DNA of 62,922 nucleotides from an uncultured Verrucomicrobiales bacterium. GTDB taxonomy: Bacteria; Verrucomicrobiota; Verrucomicrobiia; Verrucomicrobiales; Akkermansiaceae. A program made the position numbers and the translations under genes. Of this stretch, positions 36,670 to 47,700 are shown in pieces; positions within the stretch are counted from its first letter, which is position 1, and the number at the start of each line of letters is the position of its first letter. The notes under the pieces are model-generated. The model saw only the letters and a list, made by a program, of their open reading frames with translations, did not search any database and was not told where the DNA came from. The stretch is from the NCBI GenBank assembly GCA_938008215.1, contig CALLLS010000006.1:1-62922 (forward strand), read 5' to 3'.

Positions 36670-38241
36670 TTATCGGTAGGTAGTAAATTTACGCGGATCC
36701 CAGGCTTCTCGCACCGCCTCTCCGATAAATGTGATCAGTGTTAAAAGCCCCACTAATACCATAAATGTAGAACTCACTAACCAAGGCGATGAGAGGTTGC
36801 TTAGCCCATCATTCAGGAGCTTGCCCCATGAAGCGTATTGTGGAGGGAGGCCAAACCCTAAGTAATCGAGCGAGGTTATAGATGTGATAACCCCAGAAAT
36901 AGCAAATGGAATTACGGTAACTAATATCGCGAGAATGTTTGGTAAAACATGCTTTATAAGCACCCGCGGAGTAGTGGCACCTAGCACCTGTGCAGACGCG
37001 ACATAATCCCGTGCTTTCTCCTTAAATGCCGCTGTCCTCATGAGATAGGTTTTCCCCATCCACCCAAAGCACACTAAAATGAGTATAATCATCCCCAACC
37101 CTTTAAATTGAATAGGGATCACACTAGAAATGATAATGATGACAAAGAGAAAAGGAATTGCTTCCAGTGCCTCTATAACACGTTGTAAGACTATATCTAA
37201 GACACCACCAAAATATCCCATCAGAAGCCCAATAGTTACCCCTATTAGATAAACGAAGGGAATGTAAAAGAGTGCCGCTTGAATGTTCACTTGTAAACCT
37301 CCAAACAGATAAGACAAAACATCGTTTCCATTAGAGTCGGTTCCCAGAGGGTGCTGCATATTTGGCGGTGCTGGATGGTAATGTATTACTTCCAGAATAT
37401 CTGAAGTCTTTTCTAAAAAGGCTTTTTTACTGCCCTCTCCATAATAGTTCTCTTTCAGGAGCTCAGATACACCCTGCTCATTAGAGTATTGTGCGCTATA
37501 AATACGCTCTCCTTCTTTATTCCAGCCATCAACTGGCCCAGAAAGCAGCCCATCACGAAGGCGATATCTCAAATGCATACTGATATCTTCAGATCCCATC
37601 TGTGGAGTATAGAGCCGAGCCGCAAGTCCTGAATAGGCCTCCCCATTCCTTGTAACATAAAGTCCCTCTTCTAACTTCAATTCTTTCGTTAGCGTGGGCT
37701 GAATATCTCCCGTTGGTGCATAAGGAATGAGTGGCATAACGATAATATTCCCCTCCTTCTGATTAGCTTTTAAGCTTCGGTAATTCACAGGAGCATTGGC
37801 ATGGGCGCCTTCTATGCCAAAATCTTTCCCCTTATATACTTTTCGCTCAAAAGCGGGGAAATGCCTCTCTCCATCATAGTTGACATAGAGCGCTTTATTC
37901 CCGACGAGAAGAAAATCTAAGCTCGCTAAAAACACGAGAAAGAGGACTATCCGTAAAGACCACACACCCCTTCTCACCTCATAGAATCGCTTCCTTCTTC
38001 TGATCTCTGAAGGGTGCTTAGTCCTCTTAGTGCATGCCTGAATAATAAGCCAGAGCCCCACTAGGATAGCAGCTATGGCAGTGAGCCACCCATACCATGG
38101 AAAGCCATCATAATTTAAAAAAGGAAGTCTTCTGCTGGTATCGAAAAACCAGCTCGCGGTAGGAATCTTTAACTGGAAATGTTCCCCTACGATTCCGCAT
38201 GAACCTAAAAGTAATAGTAATAACCCGATTGGAAAGCGCAT
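36670..38241 (-). CDS. Peptide ABC transporter permease, YejE/DppC-like
   Basis: 523 residues, much longer than OppC/DppC (about 300) because of two N-terminal helices and a long periplasmic part before the BPD transmembrane module (about 305-520). Module motifs: HPLGTDSNGNDVLSYLFGG, then the EAA-type segment YVASAQVLGATTPRVLIKHVLPN. YejE and similar proteins have this longer form. Pairs with the YejB-like permease 8 bp upstream. Likely imports peptides or microcin-like substrates. Confidence 0.9.
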   Translation of the reverse strand: MRFPIGLLLLLLGSCGIVGEHFQLKIPTASWFFDTSRRLPFLNYDGFPWYGWLTAIAAILVGLWLIIQACTKRTKHPSEIRRRKRFYEVRRGVWSLRIVLFLVFLASLDFLLVGNKALYVNYDGERHFPAFERKVYKGKDFGIEGAHANAPVNYRSLKANQKEGNIIVMPLIPYAPTGDIQPTLTKELKLEEGLYVTRNGEAYSGLAARLYTPQMGSEDISMHLRYRLRDGLLSGPVDGWNKEGERIYSAQYSNEQGVSELLKENYYGEGSKKAFLEKTSDILEVIHYHPAPPNMQHPLGTDSNGNDVLSYLFGGLQVNIQAALFYIPFVYLIGVTIGLLMGYFGGVLDIVLQRVIEALEAIPFLFVIIIISSVIPIQFKGLGMIILILVCFGWMGKTYLMRTAAFKEKARDYVASAQVLGATTPRVLIKHVLPNILAILVTVIPFAISGVITSITSLDYLGFGLPPQYASWGKLLNDGLSNLSSPWLVSSTFMVLVGLLTLITFIGEAVREAWDPRKFTTYR

Positions 38242-38249
38242 CTTATCTA

Positions 38250-39605
38250 TCAGTTAAACTTAATTCGGGGGTCTATGCTCGCGACGATGAAGTCTGAGAG
38301 AATATTGCCAAGTAATACGAGTAAGGAAGAAATAGTAAGTGTCCCCATCACTACAGGATAATCTCTCCCTATCACGGACTGAAACTGTAGAAGACCAAAC
38401 CCTTGGATATCAAAAACGCGCTCGATAAGCATGCTTCCCCCGACAAAAATCGTAATCAGGTGTCCTAGTGTAGTAGCGATGGGAATAAGCGAATTCTTAA
38501 AGGCGTGACCAAACACTGCTTTATTAAAACTCGCTCCTCTAGACACTGCCGTTTTCACATAATCCGCTGCGAGGTTGTCCATGAGATTATTTTTCATCAT
38601 CATAGTGAGGTATGCGAACCCCCCCACGATATAACAGATCAATGGTAACACCGTATGATGCGCTAGATCCTTCATCTTATCCACTAGGTTCATGCTCTCA
38701 AAGTTCGCACTAACGAGTCCAAATAATGGGAATATTTCCATTTTAGCACCCAGCCATACAAGCAAAACGGCACCCAGCGCAAAGCCTGGGATGGAATACC
38801 CTACAAAAATTAAAACTGATGTTAACGAGTCTATTGGAGTGCGATGCTTAATCGCTTTTAGAACCCCTAGTGGTAAGCTTACGCTATAGGTAATGATCGC
38901 TGCGAGAAACCCAAAGTAGGCTGCGATAGGGATACGAGAAAGGATCATACTTAGGACCGAGTCACCATACAGAATAGAGTTACCTAAATCCCCTTGGAGA
39001 AGCCCACTCAGCTTTGTCCGATAAAGAACCGCTCTTGGTTTATAGCCAGGTGCCTCACCGTTCTTGTCTAGCCTATTTCTCTTTCTATATCGCGCTTTCC
39101 TATCTTCATTCGTCTCCAGACGATATGACCAACCGTTATCAGTCACAGAGGTTCCATCCGGGTAAACTGCGCTTGTAATTTCATTCCCATCTCTCGTAAC
39201 AGAAATGAGATCTCCTGTTCCTTTTAAGACCACTTCCACTGTCTTATTGGGATCAGTATTCACGCCACCGATGCTTTCCCCTGGATCGCCACCAAATTCT
39301 TTCTTGGTTAGCAGAGACTCTTTAGGCCAGACTCCTAGCCATTGAAGATACGCCACAAACCAAGGTTTATCTAAGCCATAAAGCTCTTCTAACTCTTCTA
39401 ACTCACTTTCTCCTAAGGTATTAGCCGAAAGGTTTGAGGCACTCCCTTCCATACCTGAAGCCGCCGCTTCTTGCAAAGTTCTTTCCATCGGACCACCAGG
39501 CATCATTCGTGAGATACTAAACACTAACAACGTGATCAAAATCAACGTCGGAGGTATGAGCAAAAGCCTACGAATGAAATAGCTAAGCATATTGTGCTGA
39601 TACAA
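38250..39605 (-). CDS. Peptide ABC transporter permease, YejB/DppB-like
   Basis: 451 residues, longer than DppB (about 335). An N-terminal helix with LITLLVFSISRMMPGGPME is the usual DppB start; a periplasmic segment (about 45-200) then carries an insertion with acidic and basic stretches (EELEELYGLDKPW, KARYRKRNRLDKNG). The transmembrane module (about 225-445) has the EAA-like loop in YVKTAVSRGASFNKAVFGHAFKN. First gene of the permease-permease-SBP-ATPase operon. Confidence 0.9.
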   Translation of the reverse strand: MYQHNMLSYFIRRLLLIPPTLILITLLVFSISRMMPGGPMERTLQEAAASGMEGSASNLSANTLGESELEELEELYGLDKPWFVAYLQWLGVWPKESLLTKKEFGGDPGESIGGVNTDPNKTVEVVLKGTGDLISVTRDGNEITSAVYPDGTSVTDNGWSYRLETNEDRKARYRKRNRLDKNGEAPGYKPRAVLYRTKLSGLLQGDLGNSILYGDSVLSMILSRIPIAAYFGFLAAIITYSVSLPLGVLKAIKHRTPIDSLTSVLIFVGYSIPGFALGAVLLVWLGAKMEIFPLFGLVSANFESMNLVDKMKDLAHHTVLPLICYIVGGFAYLTMMMKNNLMDNLAADYVKTAVSRGASFNKAVFGHAFKNSLIPIATTLGHLITIFVGGSMLIERVFDIQGFGLLQFQSVIGRDYPVVMGTLTISSLLVLLGNILSDFIVASIDPRIKFN

Positions 39606-39688
39606 TAACTAACGTCACGCTTGAGCAAGCTTTGTTTTCTATATTCATTATGCAAAAAGAAGACATTGCTAGCAGAGTTTTCGTGCTC

Positions 39689-40864
39689 TCACCTATTAGG
39701 AAGAAGCTGAAATGTGAACCCTTTGAGATACCCAGTCTCAGGGATAGTGGGTAAAACAGGGTGATCTAATTTCTGAGCATGATTTTCAACCAAGCGTAAA
39801 GTCTTCTTCGCATCCACCGCAGCATCACAAATCATGCTAAGGAAGATCTCTCGTGTCGCGTGGTGGGAACAAGAATACGTGGAGAGGTATCCATCATTAT
39901 TGAGAAGCTTTAAAGCTCTTAGGTGGATCTCCTTATAGCCACGCATCGCGTCCTTGAGGGTCTTCTTGTTTTTAGTAAAGGAAGGTGGGTCCAGAATAAT
40001 GAGATCATAGGTTTCCTCACTCTCCCTCAGAAAATCGAAGACATTCGCACACACCGCTTTTATCTTCACCGCATTCAGTTTCGCATTCTCCCCAACCGCT
40101 TGGATTGCCCCTTCAGATATATCAACGCAAGTGACCTCTGCTGCACCTGCGAGGGCACAAGCTAAACCAAAGCCTCCTTGATTGGAGAAGCAATCCAGAA
40201 CCTTTAGCCCTTCCGAATGCTTTGCTACCGCTGAATACGTATCAAGCTGATCTAAATAGAGCCCTGTCTTTTGCCCCTCGGACAGATCGACTAGGAATTT
40301 TATTCCTGCGCTTTCCACCTCAAACGGAGCGGGCACCTCTCCATGTAACATTTTGATTTCAGATTCCATCCCCTCTGCTTTTCGCATCGGTGAGTCATTA
40401 CGCAGGGTAATACTCTGAGGTTCATAAGCTTCTAGTAGCGCTTCCTTTATGATTTCAACACGCTGATCCATCGCGAGCGTTAGAGTTTGCAACACAAGGT
40501 GATCTCCATAGCGGTCTAAGATAATTCCTGGTAATCCGTCTGATTCGCTCCAGAGTAGTCGGCATAAGTTTTTCTGGATGCCTGAGGTCTCGCGTATTTT
40601 ACGAGCGTGCTCCATACGACGAAGAAAAAATGCCTTGTCTAGGTCTTGCTTTCTTCTCGTAAATCTCCGCGCTACGATCTGAGACTCGGGGTTATAAATA
40701 GCCGTTCCTAGAGGGCGATCACGAAAGTCCTTTAGAGAAATGATATCTCCAGGCTCTGGATTCCCAAAGGTCTTTTGGATCTCACTTTGATAAACCCATT
40801 CATGACCATGAAAAATTCTTGCGCGGGGACGAACGATAAGACCTGCCATAGAAAAGACATGCAT
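39689..40864 (-). CDS. RlmI-like class I rRNA methyltransferase
   Basis: 391 residues. An N-terminal PUA domain (about 10-80; RARIFHGHEWVYQSEI) is followed by an EEHEE-type linker region and a class I SAM methyltransferase (LDCFSNQGGFGLACALAG, VDISEGAI, LIILDPPSFTKNK, YSCSHH). This is the RlmI/RlmK-C pattern; RlmI makes m5C1962 in 23S rRNA, but other members modify other sites. An in-frame ATG at 40849 (MAGLIVRPRARI) could be the true start. Confidence 0.9.
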   Translation of the reverse strand: MHVFSMAGLIVRPRARIFHGHEWVYQSEIQKTFGNPEPGDIISLKDFRDRPLGTAIYNPESQIVARRFTRRKQDLDKAFFLRRMEHARKIRETSGIQKNLCRLLWSESDGLPGIILDRYGDHLVLQTLTLAMDQRVEIIKEALLEAYEPQSITLRNDSPMRKAEGMESEIKMLHGEVPAPFEVESAGIKFLVDLSEGQKTGLYLDQLDTYSAVAKHSEGLKVLDCFSNQGGFGLACALAGAAEVTCVDISEGAIQAVGENAKLNAVKIKAVCANVFDFLRESEETYDLIILDPPSFTKNKKTLKDAMRGYKEIHLRALKLLNNDGYLSTYSCSHHATREIFLSMICDAAVDAKKTLRLVENHAQKLDHPVLPTIPETGYLKGFTFQLLPNR

Positions 40865-40912
40865 TAAAGCTCAGTCCCTAGTCTACATAAATCACGAAAT
40901 AGTTTTCTAAGG

Positions 40913-41566
40913 TTAAGCCTTATTTATCTTTGGTGGATTGACTCGGTTAGGATAAAGCGTCTTACACATCGGGCACTTTGTCCCATCGCACCCACGAGCA
41001 GAGCAATACTCACGTCCATAGAAAATGATCTGTAGATGTAGCTTATTCCAGCTTTCACGTGGAAACACGGCTTTACAATCCCTCTCCGTCTGCACTACAT
41101 TCTTCCCCTTCGTCAGTCCCCACCTTTGTGCTAAGCGGTGGATATGAGTGTCAACAGGAAAGGCAGCAACATCAAAGGCTTGTGCCATGACGACCGAAGC
41201 CGTCTTATGACCCACTCCAGGCAGAGCTTCGAGAGCTTCTAAATCTGCAGGGACTTCGCACTTATAGTCATCTCTTAAAATTTCAGAAAGACGTTGGATC
41301 GCCTTCGATTTCCTAGGGGCTAGCCCACACGGCCTAATAATAGACTCTATCTCCTCCACAGGGACAAGTGCCATTGCTCCTGGATGATCAGCTCGCTCAA
41401 ATAATGCAGGCGTAATTTTATTCACTCGTTCATCTGTACATTGCGCCGATAAAAGCACGGCTACTAATAAGGTATATGAATCTTTATGATCTAGCGGAAT
41501 AGGAGTCTGAGGATACAGCCTCTCAAGCTCCTCAAGAATAAAGGCTGCTCGTTCTTTCTTAAGCAT
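40913..41566 (-). CDS. nth: Endonuclease III
   Basis: 217 residues. HhH-GPD glycosylase: LSAQCTDERVNKITP, LEALPGVGHKTASVVMAQAF (HhH with catalytic Lys), FPVDTHIHRLAQRWG (catalytic Asp). It removes oxidised pyrimidines from DNA and nicks the backbone. Near the end are four cysteines spaced C-x4-C-x4-C-x2-C (YCSARGCDGTKCPMC), differing from the E. coli 4Fe-4S spacing C-x6-C-x2-C-x5-C. A cluster may still be held; this is uncertain. Confidence 0.93.
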   Translation of the reverse strand: MLKKERAAFILEELERLYPQTPIPLDHKDSYTLLVAVLLSAQCTDERVNKITPALFERADHPGAMALVPVEEIESIIRPCGLAPRKSKAIQRLSEILRDDYKCEVPADLEALEALPGVGHKTASVVMAQAFDVAAFPVDTHIHRLAQRWGLTKGKNVVQTERDCKAVFPRESWNKLHLQIIFYGREYCSARGCDGTKCPMCKTLYPNRVNPPKINKA

Positions 41567-41732
41567 ACTTTTATATTCGTTAATAAAGAGCTAAAGTCAC
41601 TACGCAATCATCGAGGAACGACAACTTAGTCCTTATTATTAAAGAAAGAGCGTGGATGACGCTTTAATGCGGAGATCACAAAACGTCACTCATTTTTCTA
41701 CACTATTGGACCTGACTAGTAATTAGATAGAT

Positions 41733-44700
41733 TTACTTTGATATAAATGGAGTCAGACACGCTCCACTATTACAGAATCCTCCTATAGTCACACCAGGAC
41801 CAAGTAAAATACTATTAAGTTTCTCTGGGGACATAAGTGTTGTCGGATGAACAGTAATGTTTGGATTTATCTCAAATTTACCAACATCCATTTGAAAAAA
41901 ATCCACTTGTGTTTTCATAACTCCGACCCCATCCACAATTTTGCCGTGAGCTCCCGAAAGAATATCAATTTTTCGAGTATCCCCACTATTTATCATTGCA
42001 TCAACTATTCTGCTAATCTCTAATTGGTTTGTATCGCCAGTTGCTGTCCATATCGAGCCTCCATTAGGCTGTATTGTCTCATGAAAAGCCCCACCAAAAT
42101 CGTTTGTTAAAGTTTTTCCTAGCCTCCCACCAGCAACGAATTGTCCAGCTGCAGGAACCATTGCAGCTAAAGAAATCCCAGCTCCCGCAAAATCCCCTTC
42201 TGCTAAGAATACTAGAGCATTTGCTGCGTCAGCAATGATGCCCACCGCTGGAATCAGCCCTGCTGCATCTAACCCTCCATGCACCCATGCTGAGGTCTTA
42301 TCCCACCAGCCTCCCTCACTGGCCTCTGCATTAAAGAGGTGGTGGAAGGCAGCAGTGTTAGCACCGTTGGAAAAGCTACCACCGGAGAGGTGAGATGCTG
42401 TTCCTCCGACAACGGAGGCGATCGCGGTTCGTTTTATAATATTTTCTATGTTTCCGTCCCCGGCACTTCCTATGTTGAAATCGGTATATGAGAGTGCGTG
42501 CCCAGCAGCGGTGGAGACAGCAGCAGAAATAAATCCATCTTTGAATTTACCACCCATAGCAACGTTACGGATTCCTCCGACGATACCATGTGCGGTGCTA
42601 TGAATGATGGCTCTAGTTGCGGAACTTACGCCCATTCTCGCTAAATTACTAGGAAGCCCATGGAGCGCGCCCGTCATGGCACCCGTGATACCACCAACAA
42701 CGGCGCCTCTGATAATATCGCTAAGACTACCGCCGTTAATAGCGGCATTAAAGGCTCCATTAATAAATCCAGCGATGGCTCCCGATAAGATCGAACCGAG
42801 CCCCGGCAAAAGGAAGTTTAAGGAGACGGCAAAGGCGACCGAGACGATCATTGTCCAATTCTCTTGGAGCCACCTACCTGCGGATTTAATGGCATTAACG
42901 ACCGCCTTGACTACTCCAATAACCGCATTAACTACTCCTTTAAAGAAGTTTACGATAGATTTAAAGAAGTATCCTGAAGGGTCGGTGTAAGAAATTGGAT
43001 TGTTAAGAACGTAGCTGTATCTATTAAAGTTTTGGCTATTGCTTGGTTCTTGAATGAAAGGATCAGCTGAAAGGAAGCGTCCAATTTCAGCATCATAGAT
43101 TCGCCCATTCATGTGGACGAGACCGATGGAGTCTAACATTTCATGTCCCGTAAATCCACGCGTCGTTTCGTTTGAAGTAACCGTGGTATTAGGAGTTGGT
43201 GATTTCCAGCCATTATCGTGTCTGGCACGCCCCCAAGCATCGAAGGAAAGGCGTTCTTTTACAGCGATCGTATTATCAGTATGATCATCACGGCTTAGGA
43301 CGACGGAGGTCGATCCAAGGTGATCTTTAAGGAAGTATTTCGTTTCCGCGTGGGACGGGGGACCACGAGTGCCGTTGATATCTTGGCTTGTGTATTCCTT
43401 CATGGCGAACCCACCAATACTGTGACGATACTTCGTATTGGTAACGCCATCCTCAGTAGTTTCTATTTCTTCAAAACTTCCCCAATAGTGCGTGGTGGTC
43501 GTTTTAAGCTTATCTAGACCATAAGTGACACGAAGTGTTTGCTTTAAGCGGGCATTAGAAGGACCATATTCAAAGTTAACATGTGATTGTTTATTGCCAT
43601 AGTTACAAGGATTACTATTGTCCCAATCAACGAACTTATAACTCTTCTCATTATGAGCTATGTAGGTTGGTTTATGGAAGGAGCTCCATCCATAGGAACG
43701 GCGAATTTTTCCATTTTCTAATTCTTCCGTGATCGCGCCATTAGCATCATATTGGTAGGTGCGAAGAGGGGAACTACTACTTACATTTAAATTTCCTTGT
43801 TCCAGAGAAGTAAGGCGATGTGTTGCTTCACTGTCTTCGTACTTCATGTGCCAGTGACCCGCGGAGTTATTTCCAGAAGATTTTGGCATCCTCGCGATAT
43901 TTCCTGTCTCATCAGTATATCTGTAAGTCACATTATCATTAGGAGAACTCACGTCACCTGATGAGGTGAATTTATTATTGGTCAGACGGAAGCTTGCATC
44001 ATAACTAAAGCTTTCTTTATACGACTTTTCAGTAACAGACGACTGACGAGAAAGCAGATGCCCAAGGTCATTCCAGACATACGAGAGGTCTTGGTATTTT
44101 CGATCATTGGAACTTGATCCCGATTTCGTCTGGAGGAGCGTCCCATTTCTTTCATTATAAGTATGAGCGCTTTTTACGAGTCCATCACCAAGCTCTTCAC
44201 GGAGGAGCTGTCCACCGGCATTGTATTCAAGTGGCTTCCAATACACTTCGCCAGTCTGGTAATCGATTAAGGAGGTGCTATTACTAAACTCATCATAGGT
44301 GTGGAGCAGCGTTAATCCTCCCGCATCAGTCTCGGTGCGCGTGCGCCCTAATTCATCAAAGGTCACAGAGGTCGTTATAGTACGCCCCCCTGTCATTGTA
44401 GTGGTCGCTACCTTACGTCCATACCTGTCAAAATCATAGGTTTCAGTGTAGTACGGTGTTGTATCATCCACTTCGTATTGTACCACTTTATAAAGGGCTC
44501 TCTTACTAGCCCCTTTCGCCTGGCTTCCATCATTGTCATCGTAAAAGTATTCAATGTCTCCTTCCAAACGATTAGTGCGGATTTTGCGTCCCTGAGTATC
44601 GTAGACATTTGTCGTGGTTTGATTCTCAGCATCAATCACTGTTAAGACATTCCCGAAGGCGTCATACGTCATGCGACTCACCCCTGTATTCGGATCATCC

Positions 44701-47700
44701 AGCTCTATCTTATTTCCCCATAGATCAAGCTTCGAACGAATCCTATGCATCCCTCCATTTTTTCCAGGAGCAGTTGTGATAATCGTCGTCCCCCAGTCTC
44801 TCCATAAATTCTTGAAAGTGACGGTATTCCCACCCGCATCAAGGGACTTGACGGTCTCACCAATTAAGTTGGTATATTCACGGCGTGAGCTAATGGTTGC
44901 ACCTTTCGAGTCCTTCCGCGTCGCTCCCACCTCAAAGGCTTGAGAGAAATCTGAGTGGTCAGTCGTACCGTCAACATTTTTCATAACTTGAGGGCGGCTT
45001 AATTCATCATAGACCACCTCACCATAATGTGGCGTTTCACCTGCAAAATATGGTTGGGAGGACTTCCATTCCCTTCCCAAGTCATCATAAATTGTTTGTT
45101 GATAGATTACTTTCCCGCCAAACCCTTGCGTCTGCGTCAAAACTACTCTTCCAAGGCTATCAATATATGCCGTGCTCGGCGCTTCTCCACTACTCTGGCT
45201 TCTCTTAATAAAGGTAATGCCTGCATTCGCATCAATCGATGCTCCTGCCGGAGCCTTATCTGCCACGCTGGCATATCTTGTGATCTCCGCTGCTTCAAGT
45301 CCCATGTAGTCTCTGGCCAAAATCTTCGTCCCAAACTCATCATAGAAAAGCTTCGTCTCAAAGCCCGACTGTAAATTCTTTGTCTTTAAGAGGAGCGCTT
45401 TATCAAAATCATATATGTTTTGGTTCACCTCAATCTTCTCAGTCCCTTCATAAAAATACGACTTATTGACGAAACGGCCTTTTGTTCCATAGCTGACCCC
45501 TGAAGTAGTCGGTTGCTCACTCGGCAAACTACTCGCAAATAAGGGCTGCACAGTTGTTTCTCGGACATTACCCCATCTGTCATATTTGTAGGATTTATTC
45601 AACGAAGTATTAGAGTCTACATCTGTTCCCGCCTCATGCACTGTTTCACTTTCTAAAAGAAGGTCGTCATTATAACTAAAATTCGAGACCTTTATGCGTG
45701 TATATACACCGCCTTCTTTTGGAGACCACTCCGTAACCGTCTTGGCACGACTCAAGCGACCATACACAAGGTGACTATACTCGTTTTCCAGAGTCACGGT
45801 CTGGCTTTCCCCTATTCGAGCCCCCGCAATAGCACTTACTGTCGTCTTTTGCTTCGTCAGGTTCCCCCAAGAGTCATAGTTTCCTCTGCTGTTAATATCA
45901 GTATTGTCCGTTATCGTTTTCGAAATAGCGGTACCATCTGCTAGATACGTCCACTTCGTGCTCTTCGCTTGATAAACATGGAGGAGATCGGTCGTATCAG
46001 AAGCATAATTTTTTGAGCTATGCCCGTATTCATGAAAGACCTGACCAATCACATTACCACTCGGTGAATAACTATATTCACGCACTGGCATCTGCTGATA
46101 AGGATACGTTGTCGTTCCAAGTGTATAGTTGTTCATCCCGTGTCGAATGTTTTGTGCCTGCCAATGATTGCCCGGCACTTTCCCCATAAACTCTATTCGC
46201 GACTTCGCCTGGGTCCCTTCATCAAGCTCCTCAATCCACGCAAATCCTAGGTCGACTCCATTTACACGATCTCCAAACTTCGGTCCATACGAGCGGCGCT
46301 TCCAACTACGTCCCCCTTTCCCATTACTCTCCGAGTAACGGACTAGTAAATAGCCCGCAAATCCTATTTCCACGACTTCCGCCGCATTATTCCCTGCACC
46401 CACCATGTCTGGTTGATGATAGGGGTTGATACTTTCACCATTGGCACTGTAATTCCTATTACTAAAGCTATACTGCGCTTCAATTTTCACCCCTAGTCCA
46501 TCCGTTACTTCTGTAATTACCTCCGGGACACAACGGTTCAAATAGACCTGTGGAGTGCCATTGGTATTATATAAAATATCAGGGAAAAGGTCCCCGTTAA
46601 GATCTAATACCTGAACCTGATTAAAGCCCTTCTTAATTTCGTTAACGCCTCTGAACGCGAACACATCATTCCCGATTTGGAAGGAATTATCCGAAATCCA
46701 ATTCCCTGTACCATCATTTATGTGAACGTCTCTGTCAGCAAGGGGCAGGAGATCATTAAGTTCAACAACATCTGGTAGACCATCCCCATTAAAGTCCTGT
46801 ATAAAGGTTCCTTTTTTAACTTTCTCTTGGTTCGTAAAAAACGAGCGTGGTAATCCCTGCGCATAAAACCCTGTAAATTCACTCGGAAGCCACCCTTCTC
46901 CAGTATTTAACCAAATCGAATTACTAGCATCAGTATCATCGGTCAGTGTCAGGGCTTTTTTTACATACACATGTCCCGTATTCCCTACTGTCTGGCTCGA
47001 TAGGCTGGTGTCTTTATAGGCCACTCGGTACTTTCGGTTAAAGTCTGCCTCACTCATCGTACGAAGGCTCCCATCACTCAAACGGCGTAAAACATCAGTA
47101 TCTTCACCAGAGTTCATATTATTATGAACCGTCCATATATATTTTTGATTCTCCGCTATTGATAATAACTCGCTGTTAGTTTTATCGCCATCACTCTTAT
47201 CACCATAGGATTTCACAAAGTCTAAAAGTCCATCCCCATTAATATCCATCAACGTGCTACCCTTAGGCGCGCCAGAATGCTCTAGAAGTACTGCCGGAAG
47301 CTTATATGATGGCAACGCTCTCCAGTCATCCGACTTATGATCACTGGATTCCTCAAAATCTCCTAAGCTACTAAATAACCATGTCTTCCGCGATAAACCT
47401 TGAGCCTTAATAAAGTCTAACTGCCCATCTCCATTAATATCTATCACGTCCGCCGAGTGCCTCCCTAAGTCTCGTTGCTCCCACGTATTATAAATCTTCG
47501 TTGGTGGCGTTGCCTCAAATTGTAGTCGGCGTCCATTAGCTTTCCGCGTCCAAATCCTACTCACTGTAGGATTAGCCTGCATCGTATCCACTAGCCCATC
47601 CCCATTAAAATCATATAGCCCTACTCCACGTTCCTTGTTTTCCTCGTCAACAAAGGGGGTATTTGTGATCCACGCTGGAACGACACCACTGGTATGAATA

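Noticed and set aside
45027-45374. Plus-strand ORFs inside the RHS gene (for example 115 residues)
   Set aside because: Antisense shadows of a long, clearly coding minus-strand repeat protein; no family features.
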